From assembly GCA_020056895.1 (NCBI GenBank), contig JAGVGV010000547.1, positions 1 to 7,159 on the forward strand: 7,159 nucleotides of DNA, written 5' to 3'. A program made the position numbers and the translations under genes. Source of the stretch: Deltaproteobacteria bacterium. Lineage in GTDB: Bacteria; Desulfobacterota; Desulfarculia; Adiutricales; JAGVGV01. This document shows, piece after piece, positions 1-6,102 of the stretch (position 1 is the stretch's first letter; the number at the start of each line of letters is the position of its first letter). The notes below the pieces were generated by a model. It saw only the letters and a program-made list of their open reading frames with translations, did not search any database and was not told the DNA's origin.

Positions 1-42
1 AATGTCATGATGAAACTGAAAAATGGGGTCAAGTAAGTCTTT

Positions 43-80
43 CCCCTCGCCCCCCTGGGGGAGAGGGCGGGGTGAGGGGG
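43..80. repeat. C/G-rich nested inverted repeat with G-quadruplex motif
   Basis: Bases 43-53 (CCCCTCGCCCC) can pair with 69-79 (GGGGTGAGGGG) over 11 positions, with one G-T wobble. A competing inner hairpin pairs 44-54 with 57-67 around one G/A mismatch. The G-rich half (57-80) has four G-tracts of 5, 3, 4 and 5 separated by AGA, C and TGA, which fits the usual G-quadruplex pattern. No T-tract follows on either strand, so it does not look like an intrinsic terminator. It resembles the dispersed C/G-rich palindromes found between genes in many bacterial genomes, but no second copy lies in this window, so membership of a repeat family is inference. Confidence 0.55.
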
Positions 81-183
81 TTCCAAGAAAGTGGCTTCCT
101 TTTGTGGCTAGCAAGTGGAGATACCACCCCTAACTGAGGCCTTACTCGAAAACACTTCGTATTCCACGCTACTGCGAACCGGA

Positions 184-198
184 GCTCCGGAACGGAGC
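184..198 (+). promoter_or_regulatory. Hairpin covering the ribosome binding site
   Basis: GCTCCG (184-189) and CGGAGC (193-198) are perfect inverted repeats around a GAA loop. The GGAG at 194-197, the best Shine-Dalgarno match for the ATG at 205, lies in the 3' arm. A second perfect 12-bp palindrome, CCGGAGCTCCGG (179-190), overlaps the 5' arm and would compete with it. The pairing could limit translation, but in GC-rich DNA it may be chance. Confidence 0.3.
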
Positions 199-204
199 CC
201 TTCC

Positions 205-798
205 ATGGGGGACTGGATCGTGAAAAAAACCTGGTGGATTTTGGGCTGGGTGATGGTTTGGGCCGGTGCCGCTCTGGCTCAGGAAGGGCATTTCGAACCC
301 CGGATCAACACCCGGTTCCCCCTCCAATTGGCGGAATTTGAATTTCGTGGCGTCCGGGAATACGATGAGCCCGGTTTGGGCGTGTCCCTGGCATATCAAC
401 ACCCCGACGGCGTCACCGCCACTTTGTACATTTACAACCTGGGCCTGGCCGGGATTCCGGATGGAGCCGCCTCCCCGGCGGTTCGCCAAGCCTTCGAGAA
501 TTCCCACCAGGAGCTTCTCTCCATGGCCCAGATGGGCCAGTACGAAAACATCGAGGTCCTTGGAAAAGACAAGATCATCCCGGTCCGCGAAAAACCGCCG
601 CTGACCGCCCGACTGGCGGGGTACGAATACAACGTCACGGCCATGCCCGAAGTGGGCCGGGTTCAATCCAGTTTGGTGCTTTGGGGGTACCGGAATCAGT
701 TCATCAAGGCTCGAATATCCTATGCCAAGGACAACGCGGCCGCCGGCCAGGAACGGACGGTCCAGTTTATAGCGGCCCTGGGCGACCTGATGAAATGA
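205..798 (+). CDS. Secreted hypothetical protein
   Basis: I do not recognise this family. From ATG 205 the product is 197 aa. It begins with a convincing Sec signal peptide: K7-K8, a hydrophobic stretch at about 10-23 rich in Trp, and an ALA-Q cleavage site after residue 25. This leaves a roughly 172-residue mature protein, expected in the periplasm or outside the cell. There is no cysteine, so it is not a lipoprotein. The mature part alternates polar and beta-type segments (for example GVTATLYIYNLG) and has no metal-binding or catalytic signature I can name. ATG 205 is preferred because GGAG lies 7 bases upstream. GTG 220 would give an even more typical signal peptide, while the open frame back to GTG 115 would bury the signal behind 30 unlikely residues. 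The stop overlaps the start of the diguanylate cyclase gene (ATGA), so the two are probably cotranslated and perhaps linked in function. Confidence 0.75.
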   Translation: MGDWIVKKTWWILGWVMVWAGAALAQEGHFEPRINTRFPLQLAEFEFRGVREYDEPGLGVSLAYQHPDGVTATLYIYNLGLAGIPDGAASPAVRQAFENSHQELLSMAQMGQYENIEVLGKDKIIPVREKPPLTARLAGYEYNVTAMPEVGRVQSSLVLWGYRNQFIKARISYAKDNAAAGQERTVQFIAALGDLMK

Positions 799-1904
799 CC
801 CCATTGACCCGAAGCATGCCGGGCTTTTTCCCCGCCGACCCCAAGCAGGCCCTCCGGCTCCGGCGAGCCCTGATGGCCGTGGCGGCTTCGGCCGTTTTAA
901 CCGCCGTGTGCGTGGTCTGCCTGAAAATGGGGTGGTTTCGGGGGACGACCAGGGATTTTTACATTCTTTTCGGTGTGATGTGGGCGTTCATCGTATTGAT
1001 GGCGCTGACCATCCGCCTGGGCCTGAACCTTAGATTCCCCGATCCCAGCCTGACGCTGGCCCAGATGGGCCCGGCCACCTTTTTCCTCATGGTCGTGGTG
1101 TACTTTATCCCCGATCTGAGGCTGGTCTTCATCATGCTCTATCTGGTGGTCCTTTTGTTCGGCGCGTTCCGGCTTCGTTTGGGGGAATTTTTTTTCATCA
1201 CGGCCTTGGCCGGAATGGGGTACGGCCTGGTGATTTATCTTTGGAGCATCGAACCGGGGGGCGCCCGGGACGTGACCATCCGCCTGTTCGAACTATTCGG
1301 TTTCGTGTTGATGTCTTTGACCTTCTCCCTGATCGGATCTGAACTGAGCCGGCTCCGGCGCACGGTCCGGCGCCAGCACCGGGACCTGGAATGCGCCTTC
1401 CAGACCATCCAGGAACAGGCCGTCACCGACGAACTGACCGGCGCCCACAACCGCAGGTTCATCATGGACGTTTTAACCCGGGAGAAAGACCTGGCTCTCA
1501 GGGGCGGCCACACCTTTTCCATCCTTTATCTGGACCTGGACCGGTTCAAATCCATCAACGATGTTTACGGCCACGCTTCGGGCGACCTGGTATTAAAACG
1601 GTTTGCCCGGATTGTCCGGGGGGCCATTCGCGGCGTGGATTATCTGGCCCGAATGGGCGGCGAGGAATTCCTGGTGCTGCTGACGCAATCGCGTCTGGAC
1701 GGCGCCCGGAACGTGGCCGAACGAATCCGCCTGCAAATGGAAGCCACGGGTTGGGCGGATATCAATCCCGTATTGAAGGTTACCGTTTCCATCGGCGCAA
1801 CCGAATACCAGCCATACGACCGGATCGAAGACCTGCTTCAGCGAGCCGACCAGGCTCTGTACGAAGCCAAGGAACAAGGCCGAAACCGGGTGATGACGGC
1901 CTAG
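795..1904 (+). CDS. Membrane-bound GGDEF diguanylate cyclase
   Basis: This 369-aa protein should condense two GTP into the second messenger c-di-GMP. The N-terminal half is hydrophobic, with about five or six membrane segments (roughly 27-44, 55-76, 93-125 as one or two, 131-150 and 163-182) and only short loops, so there is no separate periplasmic sensor domain. A short linker (183-208) leads to a complete GGDEF domain: TDELTGAHNRR (211-221), DLDRFKSIND (247-256), the active-site GGEEF at 288-292, and a C-terminal VSIGAT (331-336) and ADQALYEAK (351-359). The product-inhibition I-site RxxD is intact (R279, D282), five residues before GGEEF, so both activity and feedback inhibition are expected. 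The start at 795 overlaps the previous stop as ATGA. No strong ribosome binding site precedes it, which fits translational coupling. What the membrane part senses is unknown. Confidence 0.92.
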   Translation: MTPLTRSMPGFFPADPKQALRLRRALMAVAASAVLTAVCVVCLKMGWFRGTTRDFYILFGVMWAFIVLMALTIRLGLNLRFPDPSLTLAQMGPATFFLMVVVYFIPDLRLVFIMLYLVVLLFGAFRLRLGEFFFITALAGMGYGLVIYLWSIEPGGARDVTIRLFELFGFVLMSLTFSLIGSELSRLRRTVRRQHRDLECAFQTIQEQAVTDELTGAHNRRFIMDVLTREKDLALRGGHTFSILYLDLDRFKSINDVYGHASGDLVLKRFARIVRGAIRGVDYLARMGGEEFLVLLTQSRLDGARNVAERIRLQMEATGWADINPVLKVTVSIGATEYQPYDRIEDLLQRADQALYEAKEQGRNRVMTA

Positions 1905-2081
1905 CGGCGACGGTGTTATTGTTTAATTAATTATTTGTTTTTATTGTATAACTACTAACCTTTCAACAACCTTGAGTTCGTGCGTGCGGGGCCTCCCTTC
2001 CAAGAGGTGAACCGAATTCTTTTTGGGCTCGCTTGAAAACCATTCGGGGGTGTGATAGGGACGTTTTCGGCGTCGGCGAAT

Positions 2082-2109
2082 GAATGAATCTTCATTCTGT
2101 CCTTTTTTT
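2082..2109 (+). promoter_or_regulatory. Palindrome followed by T-tract
   Basis: GAATGA at 2082-2087 pairs with TCATTC at 2092-2097 around an ATCT loop, and the symmetry extends one further pair inward. Seven Ts follow at 2103-2109. The stem is AT-rich and five bases separate it from the T-tract, so a terminator for the upstream gene would be weak. Lying about 65 bp upstream of the metF -35 box, it could equally be a regulator binding site. The two readings cannot be separated here. Confidence 0.3.
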
Positions 2110-2162
2110 CACGAACCCCCTATTAGATTTTATTCGTTATTTATATTATTTAGCGATTGTGC

Positions 2163-2190
2163 TTGACATTCGTCTTCGATGGTGTATGAA
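2163..2190 (+). promoter_or_regulatory. Sigma70-type promoter for metF
   Basis: A perfect -35 box TTGACA (2163-2168) is followed after 16 bp by TATGAA (2185-2190), a 4-of-6 match to the -10 consensus. The 40 bases upstream are AT-rich, like an UP element. Transcription would begin near 2197, giving a leader of about 40 bases before ATG 2236 with the ribosome binding site inside it. The promoter probably drives both metF and the HdrA gene. Confidence 0.6.
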
Positions 2191-2235
2191 CCAACCAAAA
2201 TTGGGAGCCAATCGGCTGGCAAAGGAAATCGATCC

Positions 2236-3108
2236 ATGAGCTTTCAAAAAAGACTGAACGCGGGTGAATTCGTGGTCCTGGCCGAAATGGATACGCCCAA
2301 GGGCGTGGATATATCGGAACTGGTGGCGAACGCCCGCCGGATCAAGGGCCGCGTGGACGCCGTGGTCATCCCGGATATGGCCAACGGGGTCATGCGGATG
2401 AGTTCCCTGGGGGGCGGCGTGGTCATGCACCAACAGGGAATGGAAGCCATCATCCATATCTGCCCTCGGGACCGGAACCGCCTGTCCCTGCAGGGGGACC
2501 TTCTCACGGCCCACGTGTTGGGCCTGCAGCATCTTTTGGTGGTGGACGGGGACGATATGTCCCTGGGCGACCACATCGACGCCAAACCCGTGAACGACCT
2601 GGACACCCTGGGCCTTCTGGCCGCGGTTCGCGGTTTGCAGGAAGGAGTGGACCTGGCGGGGATCGATCTTCGCGGCGCCCCGGCGTTCCTGACGGGCTGC
2701 GCCATGGGGTCCTGGGCCAACGACGCGGAATTCGAGGCCCAGTTGGAAAAGGCCAAGGCCAAGATCAAGGCCGGAGCCCGGTACGTGGTCTGTCCGCCGG
2801 TGTTCGATGTTGAAAAATTCTCGTCGCGCCTGAGACGGTTGAAGGAACTGGGAGCGCCTTTGGCGCCCACCGTGTTCCTGCTCAAATCCGTGGGCGTGGC
2901 GCGGTACATGGCCGTGAACATGCCGGGGACCGGGATTTCGGACGACCTGATCAAGCGGATCCGGTCGGCGCCGGACCGGGTGGCCGAATGCCTTCGCATC
3001 GCGGGGGAAACCGTGGCCGCGTTGAAGGGGATGGTCCAAGGCGTGTACATCCAGACCCTGGGCTGGGAGAACCGCCTGCCGGCCATTCTGGATCACGCCG
3101 GCCTGTAA
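2236..3108 (+). CDS. metF: Methylenetetrahydrofolate reductase (MetF family)
   Basis: This 290-aa protein fits the MetF TIM-barrel family, which interconverts 5,10-methylene- and 5-methyl-tetrahydrofolate on bound FAD, in the cytoplasm. Family features are an early strand ending in the catalytic-type glutamate (LAEMDTP, E17), the folate/FAD segment CPRDRNRLSLQGDLL (76-90), and VVDGDD (102-107), matching the family's usual [RT]GD loop after a hydrophobic strand. The length suits bacterial MetF without a regulatory extension. The start is ATG 2236: AGGA lies at 2223-2226 at good spacing, whereas the upstream in-frame ATG at 2179 falls inside the predicted promoter. The HdrA gene follows after 132 bp with no obvious terminator between, so the pair is probably one operon. 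In acetogens a MetF is linked to HdrA by MetV; no metV is visible here. The electron donor is therefore inferred to be reached through HdrA rather than being NAD(P)H directly. Confidence 0.85.
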   Translation: MSFQKRLNAGEFVVLAEMDTPKGVDISELVANARRIKGRVDAVVIPDMANGVMRMSSLGGGVVMHQQGMEAIIHICPRDRNRLSLQGDLLTAHVLGLQHLLVVDGDDMSLGDHIDAKPVNDLDTLGLLAAVRGLQEGVDLAGIDLRGAPAFLTGCAMGSWANDAEFEAQLEKAKAKIKAGARYVVCPPVFDVEKFSSRLRRLKELGAPLAPTVFLLKSVGVARYMAVNMPGTGISDDLIKRIRSAPDRVAECLRIAGETVAALKGMVQGVYIQTLGWENRLPAILDHAGL

Positions 3109-3240
3109 GCCCTTCATCAAGCGGCGGTCTGAAGGTCATGAGACCCGGAATGGACCCCACCCCAGGGCGAGTCGACCCGGTGCGTCGGCGGCCTCTGGTT
3201 TCACCGGCCGAAAACGGCTTGAAGAAGCGAAGAAAAAAAG

Positions 3241-6102
3241 ATGGAAGAACGACAATTGGATAATCCGGCCAACCGCGTTCTGGTCGTGGGCGGAGGCGTG
3301 GGCGGTATCAAAACGGCCCTCGACCTGGCGGAAGCGGGCCGCGAGGTGATCCTGGTCGACAAAGCCCCCAGCATCGGCGGCTTGATGACGCTCCTCGACC
3401 GGACCTTCCCCACCAATAACTGCGATATGTGCACGGTTTCCCCCAGTCTGGCCCAGAGCGGGCGGGACCTGTTCATTGATATCCGTCCCTTGACCACCAT
3501 CACCGGGCTGACCGGTCAGGCCGGCGATTTCACCGCCGAACTCACCGAAGAACCCCGGTACATCGATCCGGAACGCTGTACGGCCTGCGGGGACTGCCAC
3601 CGCGCCTTTCCCGAATGCGTCCGGTTCACCCCCGGGTTGGACCCCCGAGCCCCCACCTGCATGCGCTATCCCCAGGCCACGCCTCAGGCCTATTCGATCG
3701 ACCGGGAAAAATGCGCGAATCTGGAGGACGTGGCCAAGGTCTGCCTCGCCGGCGCCGTTCTGCCCGACGACGGACCCAAGGTCCACCGAGTCCGGGCGGC
3801 CAGCATCGTGGTGGCGACCGGCGCGGCTTTGTTCGATCCTTCCGTTCTCAAAAACTACGGCCACGGCGTTTTGCCCAACGTTCTGACCGGCCTGGAATAC
3901 GAACGTGTGATGTCCGCTTCAGGCCCCACCGGCGGCCAGTTGATCCGGCCGTCCGACGGTCAGCGGCCCAAAAAGGTGGCCTGGATCCAGTGCGTGGGGT
4001 CCCGGAACATCAACCAGGCCGACGCTCCGTACTGTTCCAGCGTCTGTTGCATGTATGCCCTCAAGGAAGCCATCGTCACCAAGGAACGGTTCCAGGATGA
4101 CATCCAGGCCACCGTGTTCTATATGGATATGCGGACCTCGGGCAAGGATTACGAACTATACCTGGAACGAGCCAAAAGCCAGTACGGCGTCCGCCTGATC
4201 CGGAACCGGCCGCACACCATCGACCCCGCCCAGACCCCCGGCGATCTGTCCATTTCATACACCCCCGAAGATTCCACGGCCATGGTCACGGAAACCTTCG
4301 ATATGGTGGTCCTGTCCACGGGCTTCAAGGTGGCCCAGGACGTAGTGGACATGGCTCGGATCATGGGTATCGACCTGACCGACCAGAATTTCGCCAAAAC
4401 CGGCGGGTTTTCGCCCTTGGCCACCAGCCGCGAAGGCATCTACGCGGCCGGTTTGTTCCAGGGTCCCAAAGACATTCCCGAAACCATGGTCCAGGCCAGC
4501 GCGGCGGCGGGTTTGGCCGCCCGGCACCTGGGGCCCCGCCCCGAAACCCGGCCCGAAGACGATCTGCCGGCCGAGCGGGACGTGGTGGGTGAAGCCCCCC
4601 GGATCGGCGTGTTCATCTGCGAATGCGGCGAAAACATCGCCGGCGTGATCGACGCGGCTCAGGTGGCCGAAGACGTTCGGAAACTCCCCGGCGTGGTCAC
4701 GGCCGTGCTGAACGGCCACGGCTGTTCGAAGGAAGCCATGGACCGGCTGGAACGGGCCATCCGCGAACAGGGACTCAACCGGGTGGTCATCGGCGGTTGT
4801 TCCCCCCGCACCCACGAAACCAAGTTCCAGGATGTTCTCCGCCGGGCCGGCCTGAACAAGTATCTGGTGGAAATGGCCAACCTGAGGGATCAGGACACCT
4901 GGGTTCACGGCCGGAAAAGGGACGAAGCCACCGCCAAAGCCAAGGACCTGGTCCGCATGGCCGTGGCCGGCGCCCGGTCCCGGGGCCCCCTTAAGGACCA
5001 TACTCTACCGGTCAACAAGGACGTTCTGGTGGTGGGCGGCGGCGTGACCGGCATGACGGCCGCGCTGACCCTGGCCGATCAGGGCCACCGGGTGTTCCTG
5101 GTGGAACGGGAAGCCAAGCTGGGCGGTCTGGCCCGCAAGGTCCGCCGGACGCTGGAAGGCCTGGAAGTTCAGCCCTTCGTGGACGGTCTGGTGGAAAAAA
5201 CCCTGGCCCACGAAAAAATCCAGGTGCTCACCCAGACCCTGGTGGTGGATCATACCGGCATGCCCGGTATGTTCAGGACCGGCTTTCAGACCGGAACGAA
5301 CATGGCCTACCGCCGGATCAACCACGGCGCGGTGATCCTGGCCACCGGCGCCCTGGCCAACCGTCCTTCGGAATATCTGTTGGGAACGCACTCGGCGGTG
5401 ATGACCCAGTTGGACCTCGATAACCTGTTGGAAGACGATCCCGGCCGGATCCAGTCCATGCGGGACGTGGTGATGATCGGCTGCGTGGGGTCCAGGGTTC
5501 CGGAAAACCCCAACTGCTCGCGCCTTTGCTGTTCGGCGGCGATCAAGAACGCGCTTCGGATCAAGGCCATCCGGCCCGAGGCCCGGGTCATCGTTCTGAA
5601 CCGGGACATTCGGACGTACGGCTTCCAGGAAGAATATTATAGGAAGGCCCGGGAACGGGGCGTGATCTTCGTTCGGTACGATCTGGACCGGAAGCCCGGC
5701 GTCCAGGCCGATGGGGACAAGATTCTGGTGACCTTCCGCGACGACATCCTCCAGAAAGACCTCGCCGTCAAGGCCGATCTTCTGGCCCTTAGCACCGGCC
5801 TGGTGAGCGACGACGAAAACACCGAAGACCTGAGCATGATCTTCAAGGCGCCGCGGACCGCTGACGGGTATTTTCTGGAAGACCATGTTAAACTGCGGCC
5901 CGTGGACCTGCCCGTGCCCGGGTTCCTGGCCGCCGGCGCGGCTCATTCGCCCAAGCCCATCAGCGAATGCGTGGCTCAGGGCCAGGCGGCGGCGGGCCGG
6001 GCGCCGGGCCCAATGCCGGTGAGCCGCCATACGAACCGGAACAGCACCGCAAAGAGCTGGAAGACTAGGTGCCGCGGCCGCTCTTATACCTGCTGGTTCT
6101 GA
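3241..6102 (+). CDS. hdrA: Large tandem HdrA-like protein with abnormal C-terminus
   Basis: This 953-aa protein fits the HdrA family, FAD/iron-sulfur subunits that bifurcate or transfer electrons. Two modules are visible. Module 1 (about 12-430) has an FAD-binding GGGVGG (17-22), NNCDMC (59-64), a damaged ferredoxin-like insert (113-168), and QCVGSR to CC (C251, C265, C269, C270). Module 2 begins with the HdrA N-terminal iron-sulfur domain (CECG at 460-463, C495, C520), then a second FAD motif GGGVTG (599-604) and GCVGSR to CC (C748, C759, C763, C764), and lacks a ferredoxin insert. Homology-like sequence runs to AAAGR at 917-921; the last 33 residues (KTRCRGRSYTCWF at the end) look like out-of-frame translation and overlap the next gene. 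A C-terminal two-cluster ferredoxin domain, common in long HdrAs, is missing. The start follows a purine-rich AAGAAGCGAAG. Context with metF suggests feeding electrons to folate C1 reduction. HdrB, HdrC and MvhD partners are not visible. A QmoB-like role is the alternative. Confidence 0.85.
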   Translation: MEERQLDNPANRVLVVGGGVGGIKTALDLAEAGREVILVDKAPSIGGLMTLLDRTFPTNNCDMCTVSPSLAQSGRDLFIDIRPLTTITGLTGQAGDFTAELTEEPRYIDPERCTACGDCHRAFPECVRFTPGLDPRAPTCMRYPQATPQAYSIDREKCANLEDVAKVCLAGAVLPDDGPKVHRVRAASIVVATGAALFDPSVLKNYGHGVLPNVLTGLEYERVMSASGPTGGQLIRPSDGQRPKKVAWIQCVGSRNINQADAPYCSSVCCMYALKEAIVTKERFQDDIQATVFYMDMRTSGKDYELYLERAKSQYGVRLIRNRPHTIDPAQTPGDLSISYTPEDSTAMVTETFDMVVLSTGFKVAQDVVDMARIMGIDLTDQNFAKTGGFSPLATSREGIYAAGLFQGPKDIPETMVQASAAAGLAARHLGPRPETRPEDDLPAERDVVGEAPRIGVFICECGENIAGVIDAAQVAEDVRKLPGVVTAVLNGHGCSKEAMDRLERAIREQGLNRVVIGGCSPRTHETKFQDVLRRAGLNKYLVEMANLRDQDTWVHGRKRDEATAKAKDLVRMAVAGARSRGPLKDHTLPVNKDVLVVGGGVTGMTAALTLADQGHRVFLVEREAKLGGLARKVRRTLEGLEVQPFVDGLVEKTLAHEKIQVLTQTLVVDHTGMPGMFRTGFQTGTNMAYRRINHGAVILATGALANRPSEYLLGTHSAVMTQLDLDNLLEDDPGRIQSMRDVVMIGCVGSRVPENPNCSRLCCSAAIKNALRIKAIRPEARVIVLNRDIRTYGFQEEYYRKARERGVIFVRYDLDRKPGVQADGDKILVTFRDDILQKDLAVKADLLALSTGLVSDDENTEDLSMIFKAPRTADGYFLEDHVKLRPVDLPVPGFLAAGAAHSPKPISECVAQGQAAAGRAPGPMPVSRHTNRNSTAKSWKTRCRGRSYTCWF
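5892..6068 (+). other. Orphan reading frame: possible true C-terminal tail
   Basis: In the third frame, open from the TAA at 5889 to the TAG at 6066-6068, the last part reads NAGEPPYEPEQHRKELED before the stop. This looks like a natural charged protein end, unlike the Arg/Ser-rich end of the HdrA frame over the same bases. The TAG directly abuts the GTG start of the next gene. It is either the shifted real end of HdrA or the end of an unrelated gene joined to it. Only the stretch after about 6003 is a candidate; before that this frame is a shadow of HdrA. Confidence 0.4.
5996..6009 (+). repeat. 7-bp tandem repeat at the HdrA break
   Basis: GCCGGGC occurs twice in direct succession (5996-6002 and 6003-6009), exactly where HdrA similarity stops. 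One extra 7-bp copy would move translation from the HdrA frame into the frame ending at TAG 6066-6068. A loss of one copy would instead lead to a TGA at 6020. It may mark slippage, an assembly collapse or the microhomology of a join. Confidence 0.5.

Larger units (their letters stand above)
1905..2235. other. Intergenic region upstream of metF
   Basis: This 331-bp gap holds no gene I can support. Bases 1915-1960 are very AT-rich and contain TTAATTAA; 1980-2075 returns to mixed composition with no clear structure; 2082-2109 holds a short palindrome followed by a T-tract; 2120-2160 is AT-rich and leads straight into a sigma70-type promoter. No strong GC-rich terminator follows the diguanylate cyclase gene. 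Confidence 0.7.

Noticed and set aside
7..36. Tiny frame MMKLKNGVK, or the last codons of an upstream gene
   Set aside because: It is too short to support; the same frame is open from base 1, so it could be a gene end, but nothing confirms it.
115..204. GTG start extending the secreted protein by 30 residues
   Set aside because: It would place a polar segment before the signal peptide and has no good ribosome binding site.
1947..1952. TATAAC as a -10 box in the AT-rich part of the intergenic region
   Set aside because: There is no acceptable -35 box at the right distance and no gene close downstream.
2179..2235. Upstream ATG for metF adding 19 residues
   Set aside because: It lies inside the predicted promoter, the extra residues are not MetF-like, and ATG 2236 has a good ribosome binding site.
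2146..3120. Antisense reading frame of 324 codons opposite metF
   Set aside because: It mirrors metF almost exactly and its product has no family features.
3207..3218. GCCG-AAAA-CGGC hairpin between metF and the HdrA gene as a terminator
   Set aside because: The stem is only four pairs and no T-tract follows, so readthrough is more likely.
5005..6030. Antisense reading frame of 341 codons opposite HdrA
   Set aside because: It is low-complexity His/Gly/Ala-rich sequence lying entirely over a strongly recognised gene.
6074..6081. GCGGCCGC (NotI site) next to the junction as a cloning scar
   Set aside because: It lies within the likely N-terminal codons of the polyamine synthase, after the break, and is easily a chance match in GC-rich DNA.
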